Assembly: GCA_014155875.1 (NCBI GenBank) | Contig: JACEFZ010024538.1 | Coordinates: 215,661 to 279,660, forward strand | Reading direction: 5' to 3' | DNA: 64,000 bases | Source: Cepaea nemoralis | Taxonomy: Eukaryota; Mollusca; Gastropoda; Stylommatophora; Helicidae | Shown: positions 35,168 to 49,015 of the stretch, piece by piece | Layout: the number at the start of each line of letters is the position of its first letter | How positions within the stretch are numbered: position 1 is the stretch's first letter | The notes under the pieces: generated by a model | Seen by the model: the letters and a program-made list of their open reading frames with translations, nothing else | Database searches by the model: none | What the model was told of the DNA's origin: nothing | Made by a program: the position numbers and the translations under genes

Positions 35168-37859
35168 GACATCACCTCTTGGAGTGGCATTATTGGAAAG
35201 CATGGAGTCGGAAATGGAAACAGCAATGGACTCCTCCTCCTTCAGACATGTGCCGAACATGATCTCCTCATTACGAACACAATTTTCCGTCTCCCCGTGA
35301 GAAATAGGACATCGTGGATGTACCCTCGCTCGAAACACTGGCACCTCATTGACTATGTCATCGTCAGGAGGAGTGACAGACAAGACGTTCGAGTGACAAA
35401 ATCCATGTGTGATGCCTAATGTTGGACAGACCATCGTCTCATTGTTTCGAAAATAAACATTCACATCAGGCCACCACGGCGTCCTCAAGGGGTCAAAATG
35501 CAAAAAAAGCAAAATGTCAACCGACTAAACAGAAAGAAAATGCAGCAATCGTTTGAAAATATGCTGGAAGACCACCTCAAGCCCAATGCTGCAGCTAAGC
35601 AGGATACAGAAACAGAATGGAGAATCGTAAAGGACATAATTTACAACACTGCTAGGGAAATCCAGGCACTAGCCCCCCGAAAGCATAAAGACTGGTTTCA
35701 TGAAAATTCCGAAGACATCAACCAATTGCTGACCGAGAAACATCTTCTCCTCAAGGCACATTTGAATGACCCGAAGTCAACATTAAAAAAAAAGATGCCT
35801 TCAAGAACATTCAGAGAGTAGTGCAGCAGAAACTTCGGCACATGCGGGTCTCCTGGCTGAGCAGCAAAGCTGATGAAATTCAGGGCTTTGCTGACGGACA
35901 TGATATGAAAAACTTCTACGACTCACTGAAAGCGGTCTATGGTCCTTCATCACCAGGAATAGTTCCCCTCCTCAGTGCAGATGGGGGAACATTGGTCACC
36001 GATAAGAAAGAAATCCTTCAACGCTGGGCAGAGCATTTCAGCAACATCTTAAGTTCAACTTCCTTCTTCGATGATGAAACCATCAACTGCCTTCCTCAAG
36101 TTCCCACCAATGAGACACTTGATGACCTGCCAACCATAGTGGAAGTAAATAAAGCCATCCAGCAACTCTCCAGGGCAAGGCACCTGGTCCTGACTCCATC
36201 TCAGCAGAGATATACAAGGCAGATGGGCCGGTCCTAACAGAGCAGCTTCACCAAGTCTTTACAAATATATGGGTGAACGAGACCATGCCACAAGATTTCA
36301 TGGACGCGTCAATAGTCCACCTTTACAAACGTAAAGGACAACCACCGAGGCATCTCTTTGCTTTCAATTGCAGGGAAGATACTCGCCAGAATTCTTCTCA
36401 ATCGCCTCACAGCCCATCTCGATCAAGGTCTTCTTCCTGAGAGTCAATGTGGCTTCAGAAAAGAACGTGGAACTGTTGACATGATTTTCGATGCAAGGCA
36501 GCTGCAAGAGAAATGTCAGGAACAGAACTGCGAAATGTTCTTCACTTTCATTGACCTTACCAAGGCTTTTGATACAGTCAGCAGAGAAGGACTGTGGAAG
36601 ATTATGGCAAAATATGTCTGTCCACGAAAAGTTTTGTCCAAATAGTGCGGCTATTTCATGATGGCATGCAGGCAAGAGTACAGGAAAATGGTGAACGTCT
36701 GAAGCCCTTTCCTGTCACCAATGGAGTGAAGCAAGGATGTGTCCTGGCACCAACACTGTTCAGCCTCATGTTTTCAGCCATGTTGATGAATGCCTTCGAG
36801 AACGACTGACATTGGAATAGACATCAACTACCGTATGGATGGAAAGTTATTCAATCTCAGAAGGCTGAAAGCTAAAACCAAAATTAACAGCGACACCGTC
36901 AGAGAGCTCCTGTTTGCTGATGATTGCGCTCTATACGCCAACTCAGAGGCGGACATGCAACATAATGTTTCAGCTTTCTCACATGCCTGTGCCAACTTTG
37001 GGCTCAATATCAACTTGGAGAAGACTGTAGTTATGTACCAGCCAGCTCCAGGGAATAATCACACTGTGCCGAATATCAAAGTGAATGGATCATAGACTAA
37101 GTGTTGTGGACAAATTCACCTATCTTGGCAGCACTGTGTCACAAGCTGCCACAATTGATGACGAAGTGAATGCAAGAATCTCCAAGGCCAGTGCGGCCTT
37201 TGGCAGACTGTACAAGAATGTATGGGACAGAACTGGAATAAGCCTGCAAACAAAGCTAAAAGTCTACAAAGCAGTTGTATTATCCACACTGCTATATGCT
37301 TGTGAAACCTGGACTGTTTATCAGCGACACGCTAGGAAATTAAACCACTTCCACACAGTCTGCCTAAGGAAGCTACTGAAGATTAAATGGCAAGACAAGA
37401 TTCCAGACACTGATAGTCCTAGAAAGAGCGTCCATGCCCAGTATCCACACTTCTACTGAATGAAGAATCAGATTCGCTGGGCTGGTCACTTGACTCGCAT
37501 GCCAGATCACAGGCTCCCTAAACGAATTTTTTACAGCGAACTGCGTTGTGGTAAACGCTCCCAAGGTGCCAGAGGAAACGCTTTAAAGACACTCTGAAAT
37601 CTCACTGAATGCTTTTGGAATTCATCATGACACCTGGGAGGCTGCAGCCAGAGACCGAAATTCGTGGCGTGCATCATTACGCAAGGGTGCAGTCATATGT
37701 GAGGAAACCAGGACTGCAAGAGCTGTGAAGAAAAGGCAGGACAGAAAAACCACTGCAGGAAATCCTCCTACAGAAACGTCAAGCATTCTTTGCCCACATT
37801 GTCAAAGAACATTTCGAGCCAAAATAGGCCTTATCAGCCATCTTAGAACCCACGGCTCC
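35168..37859 (+). pseudogene. LINE-1 (RTE-like) endonuclease 3' part, RT and C2H2 finger (left arm)
   Basis: Continues from 27,629 after the Ty3 insertion with TSWSGIIGKHGVGNGNSNG, CAEHDLLITNTIF and HWHLIDYVIVRR (endonuclease end), a basic linker (35,498-35,821), then RT: SIAGKILARILLNRL, CGFRKERGTVDMIF, FTFIDLTKAFDTVSREGLW (motif A), NGVKQGCVLAPTLFSLMF, FADDCALYA (36,913-36,939, catalytic), DKFTYLGSTV and YKAVVLSTLLYACETW. It ends in a classical C2H2 finger (CPHCQRTF ... SHLRTH, 37,791-37,853, CX2CX12HX3H). Frames break at about 36,235, 36,640, 36,805, 37,090, 37,415 and 37,570. Several of these breaks are extra bases that the right arm does not have. All key catalytic residues are still readable. 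Confidence 0.88.
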
Positions 37860-38569
<710 letters not shown>

Positions 38570-41260
38570 GGAGCCGTGGGTTCTAAGATGGCTGATAAGG
38601 CCTATTTTAGCTCGAAATGTTCTTTGACAATGTGGGCAAAGAATGCTTGACGTTTCTGTAGGAGGATTTCCTGCAGTGGTGTTTTCTGTCCTGCCTTTTC
38701 TTCACAGCTCTTGCAGTCCATGGTTGCATCACATATGACTGCACCCTTGCGTAATGATGCACGCCACGAATTTCGGTCTCTGGCTGCAGCCTCCCAGGTG
38801 TCATGATGAATTCCAAAAGCATTCAGTGAGATTTTCAGAGTGTCTTTAAAGCGTTTCCTCTGGCCACCTTGGGAGCGTTTACCACAACGCAGTTCGCTGT
38901 AAAAAATTCGTTTAGGGAGCCTGTGATCTGGCATGCGATTCAAGTGACCTGCCCAGCGAATCTGATTCTTCATCAGTAGAGTGTGGATACTGGGCATGGG
39001 CGCTCTTTCTAGGACTACAGTGTCTGGGATCTTGTCTTGCCAGTTAATTTTCAGTAGCTTCCTTAGGCAGACTGTGTGGAGGTGGTTTAATTTCCTAGGG
39101 TGTCGCTGATAAACAGTCCAGGTTTCACATGCATATAGCAGTGTGGATAATACAACTGCTTTGTAGACTTTTAGCTTTGTTTGCAGGCTTATTCCAGTTC
39201 TGTCCCATACATTCTTGTACAGTCTACCAAAGGCCGCACTGGCCTTGAAGATTCTTGCATTCACTTCGTCATCAATTGTGACAGCTTGTGACACAGTGCT
39301 GCCAAGATAGGTGAATATGTCCACAACACTTAGTCTATGATCATTCACTTTGATATTCGGCACAATGTTATTATTCCCTGGAGCTGCCTGGTACATAACT
39401 GCAGTCTTCTCCAAGTTGATATTGAGCCCAAAGTTGGCACAGGCATGTGAGAAAGCTGAAACATTATGTTGCATGTCTGCCTCTGAGTTGGCGTATAGAG
39501 CGCAATCATCAGCAAACAGGAGCTCTCTGACGGTGTCGCTGTTAATTTTGGTTTTAGCTTTCAGCCTTCTGAGATTGAATAACTTTCCATCCATACGGTA
39601 GTTGATGTCTATTCCAATGTCGTCGTTCTCGAAGGCATTCATCACTATGGCTGAAAACATGAGGCTGAACAGTGTGGTGCCAGGACACATCCCTTTGCTT
39701 CACTCCATTGGAGACAGGAAAGGGCTCAGATAGTTCACCATTTTCCTGTACTCTTGCCTGCATGCCATCATGAAATAGCCGCACTATTTGGACAAACTTT
39801 CGTGGACAGACATATTTTGCCATAATCTTCCACAGTCCTTCTCTGCTGACTGTATCAAAAGCCTTGGTAAGGTCAATGAAAGTGAAGAACATTTCGCAGT
39901 TCTGTTCCTGACATTTCTCTTGCAGCTGCCTTGCATCGAAAATCATGTCAACAGTTCCACGTTCTTTTCTGAAGCCACATTGACTCTCAGGAAGAAGACC
40001 TTGATCGAGATGGGCTGTGAGGCGATTGAGAAGAATTCTGGCGAGTATCTTCCCTGCAATTGAAAGCAAAGAGATGCCTCGGTGGTTGTCCTTTACGTTT
40101 GTAAAGGTGGACTATTGACGCGTCCATGAAATCTTGTGGCATGGTCTCGTTCACCCATATATTTGTAAAGACTTGGTGAAGCTGCTCTGTTAGGACCGGC
40201 CCATCTGCCTTGTATATCTCTGCTGAGATGGAGTCAGGACCAGGTGCCTTGCCCTGGAGAGTTGCTGGATGGCTTTATTTACTTCCACTATGGTTGGCAG
40301 GTCATCAAGTGTCTCATTGGTGGGAACTTGAGGAAGGCAGTTGATGGTTTCATCATCGAAGAAGGAAGTTGAACTAAGATGTTGCTGAAATGCTCTGCCC
40401 AGCGTTGAAGGATTTCTTTCTTATCGGTGACCAATGTTCCCCCATCTGCACTGAGGAGGGGAACTATTCCTGGTGATGAAGGACCATAGGACCGCTTTCA
40501 GTGAGTCGTAGAAGTTTTTCATATCATGTCCGTCAGCAAAGCCCTGAATTCATCAGCTTTGCCTGCTCAGCCAGGAGACCCGCATGTGCCGAAGTTTCTG
40601 CTGCACTACTCTCTGAATGTTCTTGAAGGCATCTTTTTTTTTAATGTTGACTTCGGGTCATTCAAATGTGCCTTGAGGAGAAGATGTTTCTCGGTCAGCA
40701 ATTGGTTGATGTCTTCGGAATTTCATGAAACCAGTCTTTTATGCCTTTTCGGGGGCTAGTGCCTGGATTTCCCTAGCAGTGTTGTAAATTATGTCCTTTA
40801 CGATTCTCCATTCTGTTTCTGTATCCTGCTTAGCTGCAGCATTGGGCTTGAGGTGGTCTTCCAGCATATTTTCAAACGATTGCTGCATTTTCTTTCTGTT
40901 TAGTCGGTTGACATTTTGCTTTTTTTGCATTTTGACCCCTTGAGGACGCCGTGGTGGCCTGATGTGAATGTTTATTTTCGAAACAATGAGACGATGGTCT
41001 GTCCAACATTAGGCATCACACATGGATTTTGTCACTCGAACGTCTTGTCTGTCACTCCTCCTGACGATGACATAGTCAATGAGGGTGCCAGTGTTTCGAG
41101 CGAGGGTACATCCACGAGTCCTATTTCTCACGGGGAGACGGAAAATTGTGTTCGTAATGAGGAGATCATGTTCGGCACATGTCTGAAGGAGGAGGAGTCC
41201 ATTGCTGTTTCCATTTCCGACTCCATGCTTTCCAATAATGCCACTCCAAGAGGTGATGTC
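38570..41260 (-). pseudogene. LINE-1 RT, linker and endonuclease 3' part (right arm)
   Basis: Inverted partner of 35,168-37,859. The longest frame (38,602-39,690, 362 codons) covers the RT from just before motif B to the C-terminus, with FADDCALYA at residues 59-67, YKAVVLSTLLYACETW and [21 protein letters not shown] second frame (39,554-40,069, 171 codons) covers motif A. They are split by homopolymer changes at about 39,690-39,705 that the left arm lacks. Conversely, the left arm's breaks at 36,640, 36,805 and 37,090 are absent here. The C2H2 finger is displaced from frame by an indel near 38,680. Confidence 0.88.
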
Positions 41261-41871
41261 TGTCAAGGTCCTACACTGTACTGAGACAGACTAGTGACAG
41301 TAGAGGGGTGAGGACTTATAGGGACATAGAGACAGGACGTCTATAAAGGTATAGACTGAATAGAGACAGCACCCAAGCCAGGACGTAATAACAGAGATGA
41401 CTAGACTCGGGTGGGAACACTAACGTGTTATAGTTAGGACAATAGAGGGACCGACCCAAGAAAGGGGCGGCCAGACGTAGACGTGACAACGTGAAGTGGA
41501 ACAGGACTCTAGAAGGCAGAGACGATAGTGCTGTGTGCAAAGGGATTAGCACGCACCCCACGAGGGAGCTTGACCGCGTAGGGAAGCTGCGAGCTGAGTT
41601 AAGACAGACGGGGGACAGACGGCTTTCTGACTGGACGTGGTTCTAAGTTATTGAGTGTCTATGAGCGCTTGCAATGTTTAGCGAGAGTGTGTTGTGAATT
41701 CATACATTGTGTGATGTGATTAATAAGTATTCTCTCTTTATGTACAGGCAAAGAAACGCCTTAGAGAATTGTCAGGCTTGCATGAATAAATATTGTAGAG
41801 AAAAACATCTGTCCATAGTATTATTATTTGTGAGGTACAGATGAGGTTTGCCTGAGTGCAGGACTGTGACA
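41261..41871 (+). repeat. 5' LTR of the right Ty3 element
   Basis: 611 bp, TGTCAAGGTCC...ACTGTGACA. Confidence 0.9.
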
Positions 41872-42712
41872 GGCAACCCGCTTTTGGTGCCAGAAGTGCT
41901 TGAACCCATACCCGGAGGTGCAGAAGTGGAAAAACTATTTGATACTGACAACCCGCTATTTGTGTCAGAAGTCACGAAAATAAACCCATACCCAGAGTGC
42001 TGAAATGCAGGGAGTAAAAAGTATCTGACACTGCACCTGTATTTAAACGTATATCCAGATGTGTGAGGTGCAGAAATAAAATTACGACACTGATGTACCA
42101 TTGATTTAAAACTAAAAATGCTGGTGTAAATGAAACACAGCGTGGAAAAATGTCAGAATAAAAGTTGGTGAAGTACACAAAGTGACCTGGCAGTGACCTG
42201 ATTGCCGTCGCAAGTTTGTTAGTGTAACGATATGATCGCAGTGGACTGTAATGTATTGTGATGTGTTAACGATTGTTGTTACAAACGTTTTCAGTTGAAG
42301 GTCAAACTTGAGAAACTTTACGACAGACAAGACATGACGACAAATATTAATTAATTAATTTAAAGTTAATATACCTCATTCCAGTTTCTACAGGAAACAA
42401 GTATAGAAAACTTGGAGTGCATTTTGTTAACTTCTGTAATAATCATTCATGTAAAAAAATGCTAATTGTTTGCGCTCTACACGTCAGGATGCGCACGGAA
42501 TTGGTGACAACATCTAGCTGAAAGTAGCATTCTCTCCCAACTGAAAGAAAGATCCTGATCATTTTCAACTGATCAGATAAGTACATATAATTATGACGTG
42601 CATAAAGTAAAACAGCATCTACATTTTTTTTGGTTTCATTTTCACTATAAATCAAGCATTTTACAAGTCATCAGTATTGTATGTAAGAGTGTGTGAAATA
42701 TAAACATTAACA
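41872..42712 (+). other. Leader with possible primer-binding site and a 78-bp tandem pair
   Basis: TGGTGCCAGAAGTG at about 41,885 begins with TGG, as primer-binding sites complementary to a tRNA 3' end do, but it lies 13 bp after the LTR and the tRNA was not identified. Two imperfect repeats (from about 41,873 and 41,949) both begin AACCCGCT. No gene seen. Confidence 0.4.
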
Positions 42713-44034
42713 ATGTCTACACTTAAGGAGTGTATTGATGCGGGGGTAGCACTAGGTTACAGTGGAGATAAACTAGAGAAATAGGCAAAGGCTGAATTTA
42801 GAGAGCACACTGATAGACAAGCTGCAGAAGACAGAGATGAAAGCGCAAAAGAACGGTTACACCAGAAGGAACTCGCCGAGATAGCGGAAGGTACTAAGTT
42901 AAAACAACAAGAGTTAGCTGAGACGAATAGATTAAAACAAGTGGAAATTGAAAGTCAAACGCAGATTAAAATGAAAGAGCTCGAAATCTAGTCTCGTGTC
43001 CTTATATCTACTACTAAAAGTAAAAGTAAGGAAGAAGAAAATAAGTTTGCTAAGTACAAAAAGATCATAAAGCCATTCTGCCAAGGGGATTCCATCTCAG
43101 CATGGTCAGAAAACGTAGAATACCAGCTAAAGGCCCAGGAAATACCGAAAGAACATTGGGCATTAATATACATGAAGAATTTGTCGGGGGAGCCCTTAAA
43201 GGTAATAGAGTCAATTCCCCAAGACCTTAGAAACAACTACGAATACATCCATCAATGGGTAATACAGCATTTCCTTTTAGACGCCCCAGGTTACCAAATT
43301 CAATTTTCCAAGCTAAAGCCTAAGAGTAATCGAAGCTTCATTGACTACGTCTCAACAGTGCAAGATGTATGTAATAAATGGCCTAAAGCTTCTAAAATTA
43401 ACAACAGTTATGACAAACTTAGGGATCTCATAATTATGGACAAAATTATTTCCACTATTCCTAGTCCATTTGCCAAATTTTTGCAACAATCAGATGTAGA
43501 TTCCATTGAACAGCTTGAGAAACGGGAGTCCGCCTATTTTTCTTCAAACAGGGATGTGTTTAAGTCTATTACTAAAGAAAGTGAAATTGTAGCTGCTGCT
43601 ATGGGAAGACCACAAAAACCATACAAATTTAGGGAAAAGCAAAGAGGCAATTTACAACAGTGTCCTTATTGTAGATTTCAACATCCAGAATACTCGATGT
43701 GTGATAAGAAAACGAAATATCCAGAACACTTAGAGATGGTCATAAAGAAACAGCAGTCTAAGAGAGAAACCTTTAGACGTGCTGTTAAATGCTTCTTTGC
43801 CATTGTTTTGGCCATTATTCCTCTGCGTGTATGGGAAGAAAGAAGTTGAAAGCAGTGAATGCAGCATTAGTTGTGTCATTGTCAGAGAGTGTAAGTGAGC
43901 TGGAAGAAATGTGTGAGAATGAAGACAATGTAGCATCAGCAGTTGATGTACTAGATTACAGTAGTTGTACAACATGCCACCAGTTTCATGATAATGTAAA
44001 ACTGAAATGTGGGCACACAGTCCCGTGTCATTAG
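42713..44034 (+). pseudogene. Ty3 gag (right arm)
   Basis: Begins MSTLKECIDAGVALGYSGDK at the ATG 42,713. A coiled-coil-like E/K/Q region follows. In-frame stops occur near 42,782 (TAG where the left arm has TGG) and near 42,990. The capsid-like frame then stays open from 43,172 to 43,849: FCQGDSISAWSENVEYQLKA, NLSGEPLKVIESIP, FLLDAPGYQIQFSKLKP. It ends in CPYCRFQHPEYSMC and an RNA-binding CCHC knuckle. One T is missing near 43,797, so the knuckle is split between frames here, whereas it is intact in the left arm. Gag forms the particle in which reverse transcription occurs. Confidence 0.82.
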
Positions 44035-44587
44035 AGAATGCAAACGCGGCAGTAGCCTCCAGAGGCAGTTTGAAATTCTACCACGGAATAGTCAATAACA
44101 TTCCATGTAAACTCCTGCTTGATAGTTGCAGCACATTAATCGGTTTAAAAAAGGAACTGGCCAAGCCAGAAGATTACACGGGTGAAACAGTGAATTGCCG
44201 CACTTTTTCGGGCACAATAGAGACATACCCGTTAGCCAGAGCTAATATAAACACACCTTTTTGACTGGCACCTTTACGTGCGCGGTCTTAGAAAAACCCT
44301 GTGCAGATCTGATAATTGGCCGTTTGCCACAGCTGCAGAAGCGTACCACTGACGAGATAACAGCGTGGAGAGAAACCTTTTTACAACAGGCTAATGCAAT
44401 TACTAGGTCGAAAACTAGTAAAGAACAGGAGACTGAAGACCAACAGGACGCAACCATACCAATGAACCAGACGTCAGACGAACTAATAACAAACACATTA
44501 GTGAACGATATAGAAGACGAACACATTTCAGCCACAGTCATTAACCAAACAGAAGAAGATGACTTTGAATTAAAATACCGACGGTAG
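44035..44587 (+). pseudogene. Ty3 protease region (right arm)
   Basis: AVASRGSLKFYHGIVNNIPC precedes KLLLDSCSTLIGL. The active-site triplet D-S-G reads D-S-C (44,121-44,129), a single base change from the left arm. GLKKELAKPEDYTGE and ADLIIGRLPQLQKR follow. A frameshift at about 44,262 divides the region. An acidic linker (DELITNTLVNDIEDE) leads toward RT. Confidence 0.72.
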
Positions 44588-44599
44588 AAAGCAACACAA

Positions 44600-46039
44600 C
44601 ATTCACCAACATACATTTAGGGTCTACGATGACAGACGAACAGAAACAGCAAACAACAGCATTACTAACAGAATACAAGGAAATTTTCTCAGACACACCA
44701 GGTAGGACAGATAGGATACAACACTCCATTGTTCTCCTAGATGATACTCCAATCAAATGTCGACCTTATTCTATCCCTTTGAACTACAGGGAAAATTCAG
44801 ACAAAGAAATTCTTAGCTTAGAAGCCTGTGGGATAATCCAGAAATCCCAGTCTGAGTATTCATTTCCAATAGTTCTGGTAAAAAAGAAGGATTCCACCTT
44901 GAGACTCTGCATAGATTACAGGAAATTAAATTCTATCACTAAAATTGACACAGAGCCTATCCCATCATGTGGCGATCTGATCCTAAATATGTCAGCATCT
45001 ATCATCTTTTCTAAACTCGACCTGACGAAAGGATACTGGCAGATCCCGATGGAGAAACATTATGTTCATCTTACTGCATTTGCTACACCTTTAGGGCTTT
45101 ATGAGTGGCTTTTTCTTCCTTTTGGACTTCGAAACGCACCTGCCACCTTTGTCCGCCGCACTAGGGAACTTCTCCATGGAGTAATAAATGTGCAGACATA
45201 CATTGATGACATATGCATCCATACGACAGACTGGACAACACATCTACAAACTTTAAGACTCGTTTTTGACAGAATAAAGTTGTTTGGACTGACAGTAAAA
45301 CCGGCAAAAGTCGAGTTGGCGTTGGAGGAGATAGATTTCCTTGGCCACACAATTTCCAATGGCCAGTTAAAGACAGACAACAGAATTATTACTAACATTT
45401 TGAATCTTACTATTCCAACAACAAAAAAGCAAGTAAGAAGCTTGCTGAGGCTAGTAAATTATTACAGCAAATTTATCCCCAATTTGGCAGAAATAACGTG
45501 TGTATTTTCGGACCTATTAAAATCTTCTGCGAAGATAAACGCTCAAGATGCTATTTTACAGAATGCTATGTCAGAATTAAAGTACATGTTCAGCAGAGTT
45601 CCCATCTTACGCTTGCCTAACCCTGAGATACAATATATTCTTAGATGTGACGCCAGTGCAACAACGATCTCTGGTGTACTACTCCAAGAACACGAAAAGA
45701 TCCTTCATCCTATCTTGTATTTGAGCCGTAAGCTTACCACAGCTGAATCACGGTATGATGTGTCTCAGGTGGAAAGCTCTCGCTATTGTATATTGTATAA
45801 CTAAGCTTCATACATACTTAGCTGGAACTCACTTCATTATAGAGACCGACAACTCCCCCCTTTTAATTATGGAGAAAGGTCAGCCGAAAAACAACAGAAT
45901 CTATCGCTGGGCTTTGATTCTCCAGAATTACTCCTTCAGCATTAAACACATTAAAGGAAGTAATAATAACCTTGCAGACCTTTTGACGAGACCATCAGGT
46001 ATTGAAGTGATGGAGAAGGCAGATGTAGCACTGCCATAG
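44600..46039 (+). pseudogene. Ty3 pol: reverse transcriptase and RNase H (right arm)
   Basis: The frame 44,629-45,804 (391 codons) holds the complete RT: FPIVLVKKKDSTLRLCIDYR, DLTKGYWQIPM (D131), FLPFGLRNAPATF, YIDDICIHT (YxDD at residues 191-194), then RNase H ILRCDASATTISGVLLQEHE. One extra A in a GGAAAG run near 45,773 shifts the frame. The rest of RNase H (YCITKLHTYLAG, ETDNS, NNLADLLTRPSG) is in 45,755-46,039 and ends ADVALP-stop. The left arm is continuous at that point, so the shift may be a base-calling error. The pol ends without integrase, whereas a typical Ty3 Pol continues with HHCC and DDE integrase. Confidence 0.9.
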
Positions 46040-48205
46040 GTATCTGCATTAAGCACTAAGTAGCTCACATATGTACTGTGCTAGTAGTGGTAAAAGATAA
46101 GACAATGTAAATATTAACACGTGAACTTACCACGAACTCTAGTAATGCCATATACCAAGTACATTACATTTATAGAGTCTACTAGGACATATAAACGGTG
46201 ATACTATAGTGAATATATTGTGATACGCTGCAGAGTCACTTAGAGTGCAGTTAACATTGTATATAGACGATTGTAAGGAAGAACCCAGAGGAACGACACA
46301 TCGTGAACACCTTCACCTGGACCTACAATTAGTTAGTTAGTTTAGTGATTGTATAACATGTCTGTGCATATAACATGTATGTAATATTATTAGTATAGTA
46401 TTTTAATGAGGTTGCATTAAAGCTATTAGTGGTTCATTTTAGTAGAACTAGTAGTAATAGAAGAAACACTAATACTCCAACTGTGAGCTTATTTAAACAA
46501 TTGCAGCTATATTATTATTTAATTAGATTAGACACCCTTATAGTAGTTTTATAGTTATAAATGTATATTTTATGTATATTTAGATAATTAGATTAGATTA
46601 AATAGATCTCTATTGAGACTACTACCAATGAAGCCAATTAAAACGGCGAGGTAATATATTTAGATCGAGTTAGAAATAAAATAGATTAATTTAGAAATAG
46701 ATTTAGAAACATTGATGGTAATTTATTTAAGGGAACTAACACATTTCTCTTAAAGTGTTTAATTTAGTTAATTACGTTCCCGTAGAAACATCCATACATT
46801 GATAGTTTATTTAATTATATACTTAGATTTAACATCAGTCATTATTCATTTACTTAATTTAAATTAGCTTGTTTATTACAATTATAATTTACTTAAATAG
46901 ATTAGTTGCATTATTTAATTTAATAACATCCTCTATTTATTTAATAACATATTTTTTTTTTTTTTAACGTTACATCATAAACCAACATTTAGTTAACTTA
47001 CTTCCCTTAGTAGTTATTTTTTTTAAACTTAGATTATATACCTTAATTAGTTTCTTAAGCATCATGGTGTAGAATGATAGTAACGTTAGACGCCGTCAAT
47101 TTATTGACTGGTATAACCAATTAGACATTAGATTAGTTAGAAACATTTACATTTAGTTAGCTTTCACTGTATTGCCTTATCCAACACATTCAAAATTGTA
47201 TATAACATAGTGATAGAGAAATATACTTTATTTTCGGCTCCGTATTGTTTAAAACGAGCCCATTTTAATTTTTTCATTACAAAAACATTTTTAAAAATTG
47301 ACAATGTGCGAGAAAGTGAAGAATGAGATGAGTAAACGGACGAATGAGAGAAGTAAAATATTGGAATGAATATGTGTGTATTTTTTCGCACACATGCGTT
47401 TTTATGACTCGTCCGCGTCCTCTGTGTAAACCATGTGATGTGTGTAGTTTCATGTGTGTTACAGCCACTATTGCATTGACGCAATAGTTGTTTTCTAGGA
47501 TCCCAGATCGGCGAAATGCGTCATGAATTAAGCATAGGCATTACTTTATGACGAACATTGGCCTATCCGTGATGCTCGAAAACCTTAATACATCAATTAT
47601 AGGCATAGGGTTATGTTCCTAATTGCAACACATATAAATTAAAGATTTACACGCAGACAACCAGGAATACAAACAGATAAATTCACAAACATCAGTTGAG
47701 TTCAAAGGGACGGAACACTTGATCAAAGGGACACCACAGACTCGCAGTGAGTGGAAGGGCAAGGTGAATATTTAGCTTAACGCGAAAGCAAGATAGGCTA
47801 ACATCAGCATACACACAACTAACAAGAGAAGTGGAAGTACATTTCACGGGAGCCATGAATTATATTCATGTATTGCATCCTTAACAGGAGCAATTTTTTC
47901 TAGGATATTGGTCAATCAATATTTTGAGGGGCTGAGTTGTGTTAACGCGCCCTGGTTCAACACAGCTCCCAAGAGGAGTAATGTAGTGACTCTTGTTTAG
48001 AGTGGAGATGTGTGAAGCTGATCTATAACCAGTGGCTGGATACAACAACTTGTGACCAGACTTATTGAAAGACAGAAGTGGACCGTAGATTAGAACAGTG
48101 TACCCCTTGACTAAATTAGATCAGACTAATTTTATATGCTACGACGACATTGCGTCAAACTTACTACATTAATCTAGTGACGCAAAACGACGGACGACGG
48201 GAGAA
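46040..48205 (+). other. Noncoding 3' region of the right Ty3 element
   Basis: Mirror of 28,241-30,386. AT-rich, with no integrase-like signal. It ends with the purine-rich GGACGACGGGAGAA before the 3' LTR. Confidence 0.6.
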
Positions 48206-48817
48206 TGTCAAGGTCCTACACTGTACTGAGACTGACTAGTGACAGTAGAGGGGTGAGGACTTATAGGACATAGAGACAGGACGTCTATAAAGGTATAGAC
48301 TGAATAGAGACAGCACCCAAGCCAGGACGTAATAACAGAGATGACTAGACTCGGGTGGGAACACTAACGTGTTATAGTTAGGACAATAGAGGGACCGACC
48401 CAGGAATAGGGGGCGGCAGACGTAGACGTGACAACGTGAAGTGGAACAGGACTCTAGAAGGCAGAGACGATAGTGCTGTGTGCAAAGGGATTAGCACGCA
48501 CCCCACGAGGGAGCTTGACCGCGTAGGCAAGCTGCGAGCTGAGTTAAGACAGATGGGGGACAGACGGCTTTCTGACTGGACGTGGTTCTAAGTTATTGAG
48601 TGTCTATGATCGCATTGCAATGTTTAGCGAGAGTGTGTTGTGAATTCATACATTGTGTAATGTGATTAATAACTATTCTCTCTTTATGTACAGGCAAAGA
48701 AACGCCTTAGAGAATTGTCAGGCTTGCCTGAATAAATATTGTAGAGAAAAACATCTGTGCATAGTATGATTATTTGTGAGGTACAGATGAGGTTTGCCTG
48801 AGTGCAGGACTGTGACA
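48206..48817 (+). repeat. 3' LTR of the right Ty3 element
   Basis: 612 bp, differing from 41,261-41,871 at only a few positions by eye (for example GAGACTGAC against GAGACAGAC). Confidence 0.9.
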
Positions 48818-49015
48818 GTGTCCGTGCCTACTCTGGCATTGAAATCCCCAAGGAGTATAAGTTTGTCTCCTTTGGGAATAGATGTTAGTACATTGTGCAG
48901 GTCCTCATAGAACTTGTTCTTGACATCATCTTCGTTGGTCATAGTTGGTGCGTAGACACTCACAATGGTTGCATGCTTCCTTCCATTCAGCAGGGGCAAC
49001 TTAATGGTCATGAGC
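48818..49015 (-). pseudogene. LINE-1 endonuclease, 5' piece (right arm)
   Basis: Mirror of 27,426-27,629: [18 protein letters not shown], then [14 protein letters not shown], on the minus strand, ending at the Ty3 LTR. Confidence 0.85.

Larger units (their letters stand above)
41261..48817 (+). mobile_element. Ty3/gypsy LTR retrotransposon inserted in LINE-1 (right arm)
   Basis: Plus-strand copy of the element at 27,630-35,167, with LTRs at 41,261-41,871 and 48,206-48,817. The flanks are ATGTC and GTGTC, the complement of GACAT/GACAC on the left. It has the same gene order, and again no integrase or envelope gene. Confidence 0.92.
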
